DNA of 46,133 nt from JARRRL01 sp037380725. Its GTDB lineage: Bacteria; Pseudomonadota; Gammaproteobacteria; Pseudomonadales; JANQJO01. The stretch spans positions 1 through 46,133 of the forward strand of contig JARRRL010000041.1 of assembly GCA_037380725.1 (NCBI GenBank), read 5' to 3'. The notes beneath the pieces were generated by a model that was not told the DNA's origin, ran no database searches, and saw only the letters and a list, made by a program, of their open reading frames with translations. Position numbers and translations under genes: made by a program. This document shows, in pieces, positions 36,207 through 45,305 of this stretch (its first letter is position 1; each line of letters begins with the position of its first letter).

Positions 36207-38921
36207 TTACGAAACCTGACCGTGGCAGTGCTTATATTTACGCCCAGAACCACACGGACAAGGCTCATTTCGGCCCACTTTGGGTTGCTGACGTTGAACG
36301 GGTTGAGCCCTCTTTTCGTTGCCAGGCTCCACAACTTCCTCACCTTCACTTATACCCGGATGCTGCGCACGCTGTTTTTCACGCAAGGCTTCCGCTGCCG
36401 CTCGGTTTTTCTGCTCCATCTCATCAATTTCTTCCTGTCGACGCAACTCAACGACCGTTAGAAACTGCACAACTTCAAACTTCAGGTTATCCAGCATGCT
36501 TCGAAACAGTTCAAACGCCTCACGTTTGTATTCTTGCTTGGGATTCTTTTGCGCGTAACCCCTAAGGTGAATGCCTTGTCGCAAATAATCCATTTGCGAG
36601 AGATGATCTTTCCACAAACGGTCTAGCGTCTGCAACATCACCTGCTTTTCAAGCTGCCGCATGGCGCTGGGATCATCAATTCGTTCTTCTTTGGACTGAT
36701 AATGCTCCTCAAAAGCCTTCAAAACTTTTTCGCACAGACTGCGATCATCCAGTTTTTTATCTGCTTGCACCCAGCCTTGAATCGGCAGCTCCATCTGAAA
36801 ATCGGTTTTCAGCGCTTCTTCCAAGCCCACCAAATTCCACATTTCAAACACACTGTCTGGCGGCACAAACTGGCTCACGAGTTGCGAAACCACATCGCTA
36901 CGCACCGAAGTAATGACATCTGCGATGTCATCATCCATCAAGATCTCGTCACGCTGCTCATAAATAACACGTCGCTGATCGTTCGCCACGTTGTCAAAAT
37001 CGAGCAACGATTTACGAATATCAAAATTACGGCCTTCGACTTTCTTTTGTGCGTTTTCAATCGATTTCGTTACCCACTTGTGCTCAATCGCCTCCCCTTT
37101 TTCCATACCCAAACCTTGCATGATCCCGCGTACGCGATCCGATGCAAAAATGCGCATCAAGTTGTCTTCCAACGAAAGATAAAAACGCGTGCTGCCCGGG
37201 TCGCCTTGACGCCCCGATCGACCCCGTAATTGGTTATCAATACGACGCGACTCGTGTCGCTCCGTCCCAATCACATAAAGTCCTCCCGCCTCCAACACCG
37301 TAGCGTGATTCTCAGCCCATGCTTTTTTAACGGCTTCAATCTGCTCCTCCGAGGGCTCAGTCAAAGCAGCCAGCTCTGCCTGCCAATTACCGCCCAACAC
37401 GATATCGGTACCCCGCCCCGCCATGTTCGTCGCGATGGTCACGGCGCCGGGTTTACCCGCCTGAGCAATAATCTCCGCTTCTTTCTCATGGTATTTGGCG
37501 TTCAGTACTTTGTGATCTACGCCCTTGGCCTTCAAGGCGCGCGACAGCAACTCAGAAGATTCGATGGAAACCGTGCCCACCAAGACCGGTGCTTTTTGAT
37601 CCACGATCTCTTTAATCTCAGCCACAATCGCTTCGTATTTCTCGGCTTGAGAGAGAAACACCACGTCATTATGATCTTTACGTATCATGGGTTTGTTGGT
37701 CGGAATGACCACCACGTCCAAACCGTAAATCTCCCGAAATTCATACGCCTCGGTATCAGCCGTACCGGTCATGCCCGACAATTTCTTGTAAAGCCGAAAA
37801 TAATTTTGAAACGTGGTGGACGCCAACGTTTGGTTTTCATTCTGAATGGGCACCCCTTCTTTGGCTTCAACCGCTTGGTGGATACCATCTGACCAGCGTC
37901 GTCCCGGTAAGGTGCGCCCGGTGTGTTCATCAACAATAACGATCTGCCCACCCTGCACGATGTAATCCACATCTTTGCTGAACATCACGTGTGCTTTTAA
38001 TGCGGCGTGCATGTGATGCAGTAACATCAGATTAGCCGGAGAATACAAGCTATCACCTTCTGCCAACATGCCATACTCGATCAACAAGGCTTCGACGTGC
38101 TCGTGACCGGCTTCGGTCAGTTCAATGTGTCGATTCTTTTCATCGACTGTATAGTGGCCTTCTTCCGCTTCAGTAGCCGCCGTTAACTTTGGAATCAGCA
38201 CGTTCATGCGTTTGTAAAGCTGCGAGCTGTCTTCGCTGGGTCCAGAAATAATTAATGGGGTGCGCGCCTCGTCAATCAGAATGGAATCCACTTCATCGAC
38301 AATCGCAAAATTTAAGCGTCGCTGTGCTTTTTCTTTATAAGCCAACACCATATTGTCGCGCAAATAGTCAAAACCGAATTCGTTGTTTGTGCCATACGTA
38401 ATATCCGCTGCATAAGCTTTACGCTTTTCTTCCGCGTTTTGGCCCGACACCACCACCCCTACTTCCAGACCCAAGAAGTTATACAATGGTGACATCCATT
38501 GAGAATCACGCTGCGCCAAGTAATCATTCACCGTAACAACGTGCACGCCCTCTCCCGACAACGCGTTTAAATAGGCGGGCAAGGTCGCCACCAGGGTTTT
38601 CCCCTCCCCCGTGCGCATTTCCGCTATGTGACCTTCGTGTAGCGTCATACCGCCAATCAATTGGCAGTCAAAATGACGCATGTTCATCACTCGCTTACCC
38701 GCTTCCCGCACCACCGCAAAGGCTTCAACAAGCACATCATCCAGTGTTACGCCTTCTTGAATCTGCTGTTTAAATGTCGCGGTTTTAGCCCGCAGAGCGT
38801 CATCCGAGAGTTGACTGATTTCCGGTTCTTTCGCGTTGATCTCTGCCACCATCATCCGCATCCGCTTTAAAACGCGGTCATTCTTAGTGCCAACAATTTT
38901 CTTCATCAACGCAGAAATCAT
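36207..38921 (-). CDS. secA: Preprotein translocase ATPase SecA
   Basis: The 904-residue protein is a full-length SecA (E. coli 901). It has the Walker A MRTGEGKTLVATLPAYL near residue 102, DEVDSILIDEARTPLIISG, the helicase motif ATNMAGRGTDIVLGG, QLRGRSGRQGDPGSTRFYLS and the zinc-binding end CPCGSGRKYKHCHG. SecA drives unfolded proteins through the SecYEG channel using ATP. The start at 38921 fits MISALMKKIVGTKNDR, which aligns with the E. coli N-terminus. The dciA / M23 peptidase / secA / MutT order upstream and downstream is the usual one. Confidence 0.97.
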   Translation of the reverse strand: MISALMKKIVGTKNDRVLKRMRMMVAEINAKEPEISQLSDDALRAKTATFKQQIQEGVTLDDVLVEAFAVVREAGKRVMNMRHFDCQLIGGMTLHEGHIAEMRTGEGKTLVATLPAYLNALSGEGVHVVTVNDYLAQRDSQWMSPLYNFLGLEVGVVVSGQNAEEKRKAYAADITYGTNNEFGFDYLRDNMVLAYKEKAQRRLNFAIVDEVDSILIDEARTPLIISGPSEDSSQLYKRMNVLIPKLTAATEAEEGHYTVDEKNRHIELTEAGHEHVEALLIEYGMLAEGDSLYSPANLMLLHHMHAALKAHVMFSKDVDYIVQGGQIVIVDEHTGRTLPGRRWSDGIHQAVEAKEGVPIQNENQTLASTTFQNYFRLYKKLSGMTGTADTEAYEFREIYGLDVVVIPTNKPMIRKDHNDVVFLSQAEKYEAIVAEIKEIVDQKAPVLVGTVSIESSELLSRALKAKGVDHKVLNAKYHEKEAEIIAQAGKPGAVTIATNMAGRGTDIVLGGNWQAELAALTEPSEEQIEAVKKAWAENHATVLEAGGLYVIGTERHESRRIDNQLRGRSGRQGDPGSTRFYLSLEDNLMRIFASDRVRGIMQGLGMEKGEAIEHKWVTKSIENAQKKVEGRNFDIRKSLLDFDNVANDQRRVIYEQRDEILMDDDIADVITSVRSDVVSQLVSQFVPPDSVFEMWNLVGLEEALKTDFQMELPIQGWVQADKKLDDRSLCEKVLKAFEEHYQSKEERIDDPSAMRQLEKQVMLQTLDRLWKDHLSQMDYLRQGIHLRGYAQKNPKQEYKREAFELFRSMLDNLKFEVVQFLTVVELRRQEEIDEMEQKNRAAAEALREKQRAQHPGISEGEEVVEPGNEKRAQPVQRQQPKVGRNEPCPCGSGRKYKHCHGQVS

Positions 38922-39303
38922 GAATTCACAACCTTTCTTTGAATCGATTATCGATTGATCGTATTGGAGCTGGCTATACGCAACCGCTCAAATATCACAT
39001 TAATGCTCGCTGAGCAAAGCCTGTATTGTACAAAGCCTGCATTGTACAAGGTTATCGCATCGATCACAGCACCCATAGAAACGCCGGGCACGGCAAAGCC
39101 CCATTCACATGTGGGTTCGTAACCAAAATAAGCGGTAAAGATGGAAGCATAGATGATAAACCGCGCTTCGGTAACTCAGGCGGACCCGAACAGGAATAAG
39201 GAATAGATAAACCAAACGAGCGCATCCAGCAAACCAGCAGAACAAAACCCCATTAACACCACTCAACGAATGGTCAAAACATCAACAAAATATATGCTCA
39301 CAA
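38922..39303. other. Intergenic region between secA and M23 peptidase
   Basis: About 380 bases with no gene. A 16-bp direct repeat (caaagcctg[t/c]attgta) lies at 39015-39046. The secA promoter should be in this region; I cannot point to it with confidence. Confidence 0.4.
39015..39046. repeat. 16-bp tandem repeat, two copies
   Basis: caaagcctgtattgta at 39015-39030 is followed directly by caaagcctgcattgta at 39031-39046 (one mismatch), upstream of secA. Confidence 0.85.
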
Positions 39304-40233
39304 TTACCCACGCTTGCGCGCAATAAAACGAGAGGGGTCCAGGTGTTTCCCGCCTTTCAACACTTCAAAATGAACGTGTGGACCGGTTGAACGTCCGGTG
39401 CTTCCCATCGCCCCGAGGACTTCACCAGACTTCACGATATCGCCCACCGACACGCTAAAACTGCGAAGATGGCCGTAACGGGTAAAATAACCATTACCAT
39501 GACTGATTTCGACCAAGTTACCGTAACCCGAACGCGTTCCCGCATACGTCACCACACCTGCGGCAACCGCAATGATGTCCGAACCTTCTTTACCAGCAAA
39601 ATCGACGCCGTGATGCATAGCGATTCGACCATTGAATGGATCGGTGCGTCGTCCAAATCGTGATGACATCCAACCTTTACGAACGGGTTGGCCTGCAATA
39701 AAGACCTCTGCATCGACGCGCTGGCCATGCAACAGCGCTTCGAGGATCTCCAATTGCTCTTCACGCGCCGCAATCTCATCGGCCAGATTCGCCAGCTCAT
39801 CCATAAACTCGGGTTTCCCAAGGCTTTCATCGGACTCCGCCACCGAAGGTCCCCCTAAGCCCGGACTCTCCGCAAAATTAAACTCCGTCTGATTTAAACC
39901 TGAAGCGCTTACCAAGCGTTCGCCCAGCGCATCCAAACGCACAACCCGAGCCTGCAACTCCGCCATTCGCAAAGTCAGTGCGTTAAACTGTTGCTCTGAA
40001 ACACGCAACACTTCGTTCAGTCGCTGCTGTTGATGATCAACCCGGACGTCCCAGCGTGCTGCAAAATCAAACGGCAGCAGACTGCTATCCAACCAGTTGT
40101 GGCGCACGCCTAGGTAATACCCCACAATCGCCGGGACAAGCACTAAAGCGGTAAAAAAACCGAAAACTAATCCTAGGTTGAGCGAAAGTGAACGCGGCGC
40201 ACGGTGATGCTTCGATAAAAGTATAATTTTCAT
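39304..40233 (-). CDS. M23 family peptidoglycan endopeptidase
   Basis: The 309-residue protein has an N-terminal membrane anchor (LGLVFGFFTALVLVPAIVGYYL) and a coiled coil (about residues 60-160). It then has an M23/LytM domain with the zinc ligands HHGVD near residue 206 and HVHFE near 286, preceded by GWMSSRFGRRTDPFNG. It would cleave peptide cross-links of peptidoglycan in the periplasm. The gene is the regular neighbour of secA in many gammaproteobacteria. Start ATG at 40233 has no strong ribosome-binding site. It diverges from the DciA-like gene across about 310 bases containing a 15-bp tandem repeat. Confidence 0.9.
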   Translation of the reverse strand: MKIILLSKHHRAPRSLSLNLGLVFGFFTALVLVPAIVGYYLGVRHNWLDSSLLPFDFAARWDVRVDHQQQRLNEVLRVSEQQFNALTLRMAELQARVVRLDALGERLVSASGLNQTEFNFAESPGLGGPSVAESDESLGKPEFMDELANLADEIAAREEQLEILEALLHGQRVDAEVFIAGQPVRKGWMSSRFGRRTDPFNGRIAMHHGVDFAGKEGSDIIAVAAGVVTYAGTRSGYGNLVEISHGNGYFTRYGHLRSFSVSVGDIVKSGEVLGAMGSTGRSTGPHVHFEVLKGGKHLDPSRFIARKRG

Positions 40234-40547
40234 CTGTTTGATAGTACCATCTGGCTCATCGCCTTAACAGTGGTGAATGGTTACAGATCCCTAAGTTCGA
40301 TACAATACTTTTTAACAACCCACCGCCCTTCGTCCTTCTCGCGGTGTTAGCGCAGTCGGTGATAACGCAGTCGGTGATAACGCAGTCGGTGATAGCGCAG
40401 TAATGGTGCAATCGTCAATCAGGCGCGACGTTTGGCTGATCACCTATTTATTCCATTGATTTTCGTCATAAACTGATCACTTCGTCGTTTGTTATCTCGT
40501 ATGCTGCGTTTCTAAACTACCCGTAATGTCTCGAAGGAACTGGCACC
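40234..40547. other. Divergent intergenic region with 15-bp tandem repeat
   Basis: About 310 bases between M23 and the DciA-like gene. It contains four 15-bp repeats (40342-40401), then AT-rich sequence near 40440-40500 that may include the promoter of the DciA-like gene. No gene. Confidence 0.45.
40342..40401. repeat. 15-bp tandem repeat, four copies
   Basis: Units cggtg[a/t]ta[a/g]cgcagt start at 40342, 40357, 40372 and 40387 with no spacer. The first and last copies each differ slightly from the middle two. Confidence 0.9.
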
Positions 40548-41507
40548 ATGTACCCATATCAACACATTCATCAGATTGGTAACATTATAGCAAGCAATGT
40601 TCATTTAAAAACGCTTCGTGAAAAAGTCAACCTGCTGACTTCTCTCAAGAAGCGTATACTGTCGACACTGCGCGAACCACCACCTTGCGATTTTACCGTG
40701 ACGGACTTCGCACAGACGGTGCTCACCATCACTGTCAACCACGGTGGATTTGCCTCACGTCTCCGCTTTCTGGCACCCGACTGGGTGCAACAACTCCGAC
40801 TAGCCGACCCAATAACATGGCAGTATTTAGCGCTCATTCGCATACAGGTAAACGGCCTCAGCACGCTGGGCCTCACCGATATTAACACGACACCAGTAGC
40901 GACAACACATCGGGCTAATCAGCACCCATTTGGCGCCACGCTACCAACGACATATCCAAATCCGCAGCCCCAAACTGCTCAAGGCGCCCCCATTGACAGA
41001 CAATTTTTGAGCAACTCACCGCACTTCTACCTTCTCCCAAGTCAGCGTCAACAGGATCCTCATGAGACGCACAAACAAACAGCAAACAACGCGCTCGAAC
41101 AGCAGCGGTTTTTATCAGAAAGATCAATATCTAATCAAACAACACCTGAAGGGACATCACCAGCTCGATCAACGCACCGTTCTGAATACCGACAACTGAT
41201 TTACCGCAGCGTAACACACAGCAAAAAACCCACCGAATCCAACGGCACAGCATCGACACAGCACACGACAACACAACGTGATCGTTCACCGATTGACCGA
41301 AGCCCTCTCGAAGAAACGCGCGCTCCTGTTAAGACACCCACTCATACCGTGCACACACTCGCCTCAGATCCTTGGAGCACAGACGCTGGAAATTGCGCAA
41401 CCTTACCGCAAGCACATAAGCCCCCCAGCACCCCCGCACACCGTGACAACATGAGCACCCTCCGGCGTCTGATTCACACCGCGATTCCTGGCAAGAGCAA
41501 ACGTTAA
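40548..41507 (+). CDS. DciA-like (DUF721) protein with long disordered tail
   Basis: Residues about 20-115 of this 319-residue protein resemble the DUF721/DciA family: a short helix, then CDFTVTDFAQTVLTITVNHG, SRLRFLAPDWVQQL and IRIQVNG. DciA is the replicative helicase loader/regulator in bacteria lacking DnaC, and its gene normally sits between lpxC and the M23/secA pair, as here. The remaining 200 residues are rich in Thr, Ser, Gln, Pro and His, with no recognisable domain, and look disordered. Typical DciA proteins are about 150 residues. GAAGGA lies ten bases upstream of ATG 40548. The call rests on fold pattern plus position; lpxC is not present next to it. Confidence 0.65.
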   Translation: MYPYQHIHQIGNIIASNVHLKTLREKVNLLTSLKKRILSTLREPPPCDFTVTDFAQTVLTITVNHGGFASRLRFLAPDWVQQLRLADPITWQYLALIRIQVNGLSTLGLTDINTTPVATTHRANQHPFGATLPTTYPNPQPQTAQGAPIDRQFLSNSPHFYLLPSQRQQDPHETHKQTANNALEQQRFLSERSISNQTTPEGTSPARSTHRSEYRQLIYRSVTHSKKPTESNGTASTQHTTTQRDRSPIDRSPLEETRAPVKTPTHTVHTLASDPWSTDAGNCATLPQAHKPPSTPAHRDNMSTLRRLIHTAIPGKSKR

Positions 41508-41652
41508 GTTCCAAAGTAATGCTTCAAGGTGAGCAGGTTCAGGTTATAAATATTCACGCCGCATTCATGGCGACTTTGGAATATCCTTTTTTTAGCTACG
41601 TCTCAATTTCACAGCACTTAGCCTCGCACGCCACTTCAGCTCGACCAAAGCA

Positions 41653-42219
41653 TCACGTCCTCGGCACAGCCCCCAACGCGCGTCGCGCGCATTCACTGTT
41701 AAAGCCGCGCCGTTGCAATAACGCCGCCGCACGCTGCCACACGGACGCATTATCGCAAACCGAAGCTTTCCAGCGCGTGCGTTCAAACTGACGTATAACC
41801 GCCTTCGCCCGCCTTACCCAAATATCCTCTTCATCTCGTTCCGAGTGTGTCTGTGCAGCCGAGTCAATCGCCATAAACGCTGAGGGTTCAGCATCCGTCA
41901 CGTTTTCCACATCAGCGAGGATACGATCACACTGAGCCTCAACGCCTTTTTCCCGGAACACATTACGGATGTAAAGCGGGCCATACCCGCGTTCGATCAA
42001 GCGACGACACAGCGCCACGCCATACCGAAAATCATCCAGCAAACCTTCCGCACACAGGCGTTCGAGCGTCGACGCCACCACCGCTTCGTCCAGTCCACAC
42101 GCCTCCAATTTTTGCTGTAACGCCCGCTTGGAATAATCGCGTCTCGACAGCACCCGAATAGCGTATGCGTAGGGGTTTTCGGGTGCCGACTTTCGGCGTC
42201 GACTCCATGTTGTCATCAT
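41653..42219 (-). CDS. recX: Regulatory protein RecX
   Basis: The 188-residue protein has the RecX pattern: AIRVLSRRDYSKRALQQKL, LDDFRYGVALCRRLIERGYGP and YIRNVFREKGVE, repeated three-helix units. RecX modulates RecA filaments. AAGGA lies upstream of ATG 42219; longer starts at 42249 or 42216 are possible. It begins about 50 bases after the recA stop, the normal arrangement, and is probably co-transcribed with recA under SOS control. E. coli RecX is 166 residues. Confidence 0.88.
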   Translation of the reverse strand: MMTTWSRRRKSAPENPYAYAIRVLSRRDYSKRALQQKLEACGLDEAVVASTLERLCAEGLLDDFRYGVALCRRLIERGYGPLYIRNVFREKGVEAQCDRILADVENVTDAEPSAFMAIDSAAQTHSERDEEDIWVRRAKAVIRQFERTRWKASVCDNASVWQRAAALLQRRGFNSECARRALGAVPRT

Positions 42220-42266
42220 CACCCTTTTCCTTAACGCTTTAATCCGCAAACGCCTTATCGCGCACG

Positions 42267-43331
42267 CTAGATGTCTTCCTCCAACAGCGCGTCTTCCTCA
42301 CGTGCGTTGTCCAAGCGCGTATTATCCGCCGCACCTGAAGAAGCGCTTACCAAGCACGCCTCGCGAATTTTGCCTTCAATTTCTTTGGCTATATCCGGGT
42401 GCTCTTCCAAAAAGAGCGCCGCATTCGCACGCCCTTGGCCGATTTTATTGCTTTGATACGCGTACCAGGCTCCGGATTTATCCACCAAACCTTGCTTCAC
42501 GCCCAGATCCAACACTTCACCCATGTGGTAAATGCCTTTTCCATACATGATCTGAAATTCAGCTTGTTTAAACGGTGGCGCAACTTTATTTTTTACCACT
42601 TTTACACGCGTTTCATTGCCCACCACTTCATCACCTTGTTTGATGGACCCCGTGCGACGAATATCCAAACGGACCGATGAGTAAAACTTCAAGGCGTTAC
42701 CGCCCGTCGTGGTCTCGGGATTCCCAAACATCACTCCGATTTTCATACGAATCTGGTTAATAAAAATAGCGATGCAATTTGATCGTTTGATATTGCCCGT
42801 GATTTTACGCAGCGCCTGCGACATCAATCGCGCTTGCAGACCTACGTGATGATCCCCCATATCGCCTTCTATTTCTGCCTTCGGCGTCAAAGCCGCCACG
42901 GAATCCACCACCAACATATCAACCGCACCAGAACGCACCAACATATCGGCTATTTCCAAAGCCTGTTCGCCCGTATCCGGTTGCGAAACCAGTAAATCAT
43001 CAATATTAACGCCTAATTTCTGTGCGTATACCGGATCCAACGCGTGTTCCGCATCAATGAAGGCCGCCGTACCACCGGCTTTTTGACACTCGCCAATCGC
43101 CTGCAAGGTCAGCGTGGTCTTCCCACTGGATTCCGGACCAAAGATTTCAACGATCCGACCGCGCGGCAAACCGCCCACACCCAGCGCAATGTCCAAAGTC
43201 AAAGACCCCGTGGAAATGGCTGGCACCACCTCACGCTGATCATCCCCCATGCGCATCACCGAGCCCTTACCAAACTGACGCTCAATTTGCACCAAAGCCG
43301 CTTTCAGCGCTTTTTCTCTATTTGCATCCAT
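42267..43331 (-). CDS. recA: Recombinase RecA
   Basis: The 354-residue protein matches RecA (E. coli 353) end to end. It has KALKAALVQIERQFGKGSVM, the Walker A GPESSGKTTL, the glutamate-containing EHALDPVYA, QPDTGEQALEI, the ATPase Walker B MLVVDSVAAL and the L2-loop FINQIRMKIGVMFGNPETT. It catalyses strand exchange and triggers LexA and UmuD self-cleavage in the SOS response. I chose ATG 43331, with GGAG eight bases upstream; a GTG at 43340 is too close to that site. A promoter with an overlapping LexA-type operator lies about 230 bases upstream. recX follows. Confidence 0.97.
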   Translation of the reverse strand: MDANREKALKAALVQIERQFGKGSVMRMGDDQREVVPAISTGSLTLDIALGVGGLPRGRIVEIFGPESSGKTTLTLQAIGECQKAGGTAAFIDAEHALDPVYAQKLGVNIDDLLVSQPDTGEQALEIADMLVRSGAVDMLVVDSVAALTPKAEIEGDMGDHHVGLQARLMSQALRKITGNIKRSNCIAIFINQIRMKIGVMFGNPETTTGGNALKFYSSVRLDIRRTGSIKQGDEVVGNETRVKVVKNKVAPPFKQAEFQIMYGKGIYHMGEVLDLGVKQGLVDKSGAWYAYQSNKIGQGRANAALFLEEHPDIAKEIEGKIREACLVSASSGAADNTRLDNAREEDALLEEDI

Positions 43332-43432
43332 CTTACTCACTCCGCTATTTTCGTCACTGTTATGATAAATTCTGACTGCATTCCATTTTTAAACTGGATG
43401 CACTGTAAACGATAAAGATCCACTGTACGTGA

Positions 43433-43474
43433 GACCTACACATGAAGACCTACACATGAAGACCTACTTGTACT
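43433..43474. repeat. 14-bp tandem repeat in the recA leader
   Basis: gacctacacatgaa occurs at 43433-43446 and 43447-43460, then a partial copy (gacctacttgtact) at 43461-43474. It lies between the recA promoter and its start codon. Confidence 0.8.
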
Positions 43475-43558
43475 TGGAGTACCCATTGTCATTGAGAGCT
43501 GTGTATCTGACTGATACGCAAGGGAGCAGCCTCAGCATCTGAGACCGCGATAAATTAA

Positions 43559-43574
43559 CTGTACGTAATAACAG
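43559..43574 (-). promoter_or_regulatory. LexA-type SOS operator upstream of recA
   Basis: CTGT-acgtaata-ACAG at 43559-43574 matches the gammaproteobacterial LexA consensus CTGT-N8-ACAG. It lies just downstream of the predicted -10 element on the minus strand and so would block recA transcription until LexA is cleaved. Confidence 0.8.
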
Positions 43575-43580
43575 GTCCTT

Positions 43581-43608
43581 ACTATATCAGGCTCCCGCAA
43601 AAGCACAA
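43581..43608 (-). promoter_or_regulatory. Predicted recA promoter
   Basis: On the minus strand TTGTGC (-35; 43603-43608) and TATAGT (-10; 43581-43586) are 16 bp apart. The expected transcription start falls at the edge of the LexA operator, consistent with SOS repression. Confidence 0.65.
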
Positions 43609-43719
43609 GTTTCAAAACACCAAAAGTGTGAATTGTGGCCTCAACCGCTCAGTCCGTGATCGTTTCGCGCGCATCGGCACGTCAATCGGCGCTCAAAATG
43701 AGCACAAAAAGAACAAAAT

Positions 43720-44217
43720 TCAATCTGATATCAAACGCATCAAGCGCATCAAACTCACCCGCACCGCTTGCTGCCGCACGCTGGCGCGATCTCCTGAAAA
43801 GTGACACAGCAGCGTCTCGACGGGTTCATGGCGCAAACCAAAGGCCAACCATACAGTGCCCACAGGCTTGTCAAGCGAACCGCCCGAAGGTCCAGCGACA
43901 CCACTGATGGATACCGCAACATCGGCCTCCGAATTCACGAAAATGCCTCGAACCAATGCTTCGACCACCGCTTGACTCACTGCGCCATGCTGCGCAATCA
44001 CGGCTTCGGGCACCCCGAGTGTGCGCTGTTTAGCCGCATTGGAGTACACCACAAAACCCACATCAAACCAAGCACTGCTGCCCGGCACATCGGTTATGCA
44101 CGCGGCCAACTCACCCCCAGTGCACGATTCCGCCGCAGCCAAAAAACACCCTCGGGTCACCAGTTGCTCCCCCAAGCGCTCAGCCAAATCAAATACCGTC
44201 TTATCCAACACCACCAT
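43720..44217 (-). CDS. pncC: Nicotinamide-nucleotide amidase (CinA C-terminal domain)
   Basis: The 165-residue protein matches PncC (E. coli 165). It has AAAESCTGGELAACITDVPGSSAWFD with the catalytic Ser, VVYSNAAKQRTLGV, QHGAVSQAVVEAL and SISGVAGPSGGSLDKPVGTVW. It deamidates nicotinamide mononucleotide to nicotinate mononucleotide in NAD recycling. The G-rich stretch before ATG 44217 may serve as a ribosome-binding site. Its place between mutS and recA is conserved in gammaproteobacteria. Confidence 0.95.
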   Translation of the reverse strand: MVVLDKTVFDLAERLGEQLVTRGCFLAAAESCTGGELAACITDVPGSSAWFDVGFVVYSNAAKQRTLGVPEAVIAQHGAVSQAVVEALVRGIFVNSEADVAVSISGVAGPSGGSLDKPVGTVWLAFGLRHEPVETLLCHFSGDRASVRQQAVRVSLMRLMRLISD

Positions 44218-44407
44218 CGGCCCCCTCTCTCTCCTGTTTACAGATCAACAAGCACTCTCCCCCTATAATCTTTAAACCTCTCTCTGGCACCATGTTTACA
44301 CGCAGCCACTCCAAAACGATCCTTTTATGGAGCAACCCTGTCAAAGTAGAAAATGAATCATATAATCATAGGTAAACTCAAACGTTTAAGTCCGCCAAGG
44401 AGGCCAC

Positions 44408-45002
44408 ATGTCCGAACGATTTAACGCCCTCACCAGTAAACATATTGAGTTCATCAAAGATCAACANNNNNNNNNNNNNNNNNNNNNNNNNNNNNNNNNN
44501 NNNNNNNNNNNNNNNNNNNNNNNNNNNNNNNNNNNNNNNNNNNNNNNNNNTCAATGTATCACCGAAAGGTATGGATAGTTTTAGATTAATCAGTGACTCC
44601 AAGGTTGTCTGGTTGAATCTGACTGGCAGTGGAAATGAAACGGCAGCCCACGTGCTGGAACAGGGCAGAATGACGATCATGTTTTGTTCATTTGATAAAC
44701 AACCTCTGATATTGAGACTATATGGACAGGCTAACGTTATCCATCCACGAGATCATGAATGGGCACACCTAGCAAAATTATTTCCAGCCCACATGGGGGC
44801 ACGTCAGCTATTTGAAGTTAACCTAACACTGGTACAAACATCGTGCGGTTATGCGGTGCCCTATTATAATTTTGTGGGCGAACGACCAACCTTAACCGCA
44901 TGGACTGAACATAAAGGTCATGAAGGTATTCATCGGTATTGGCGAGAGCAAAACGCCACAAGCCTAGATGGCAAAAACACAGGCATTCTCGATGACACGT
45001 AA
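44408..45002 (+). CDS. Pyridoxamine 5'-phosphate oxidase-like flavin protein (interrupted by gap)
   Basis: The part after the gap matches a family of split-barrel flavoproteins: NVSPKGMDSFRLI, LTGSGNETAAHVL, GRMTIMFCSF, RLYGQANVI, VQTSCGYAVP and a C-terminal NATSLDG. The N-terminus before the gap (MSERFNALTSKHIEFIKDQ) fits the family start, and AAGGAGG lies just upstream of ATG 44408. A run of 84 Ns (44467-44550) removes the strand between them. The two flanks are in different frames if the gap is exactly 84 bases; family comparison suggests the true missing piece is nearer 45 bases. The usual role of these proteins is reduction of small molecules, substrate unknown. It lies between pncC and mutS, which is not the standard arrangement. 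Confidence 0.75.
44467..44550. other. Assembly gap of 84 Ns
   Basis: The run of Ns lies in the 5' part of the flavin-protein gene. The flanking reading frames disagree with this exact length. Confidence 0.95.
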
Positions 45003-45305
45003 CTCGTAATGATGGCGTTATATAAACGCCAATTCTCAGCAGTAGCCTCCTCATCCCCCCTCGCTCGTATACCGATGGCTAAACCCGCCCCCCAGTACGC
45101 TTTCTCTCATTCAACCCGGTTAGGGTTACCTACTGTTCGGATAGATAGAGATTTGGTAGGCTGCCATGTTCCCATGAGTTGTCATTGCCACTGTCTTGGC
45201 CTCTAACTTGGCCTCTAACCGCTGAGCGTAACACCCGATCAACACAGCAACTCGACACAACAACTAGAAATGATTAATAATCAATCAAACGAGCACTGAA
45301 ACGCG
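45003..45305. other. Intergenic region upstream of mutS
   Basis: About 300 bases. A 12-bp direct repeat (cttggcctctaa) lies at 45195-45206 and 45207-45218; each copy ends in TAA. A 65-codon open frame from 45009 would stop in the first copy, but nothing else supports it as a gene. The mutS promoter was not identified. Confidence 0.4.
45195..45218 (+). repeat. 12-bp tandem repeat, two copies, each ending in TAA
   Basis: cttggcctctaa is repeated exactly at 45195 and 45207. The period of 12 keeps the two TAA triplets in one frame. Confidence 0.85.

Noticed and set aside
45009..45206. 65-codon plus-strand frame before mutS
   Set aside because: No ribosome-binding site or family resemblance; its only support is that it ends in a tandem repeat.
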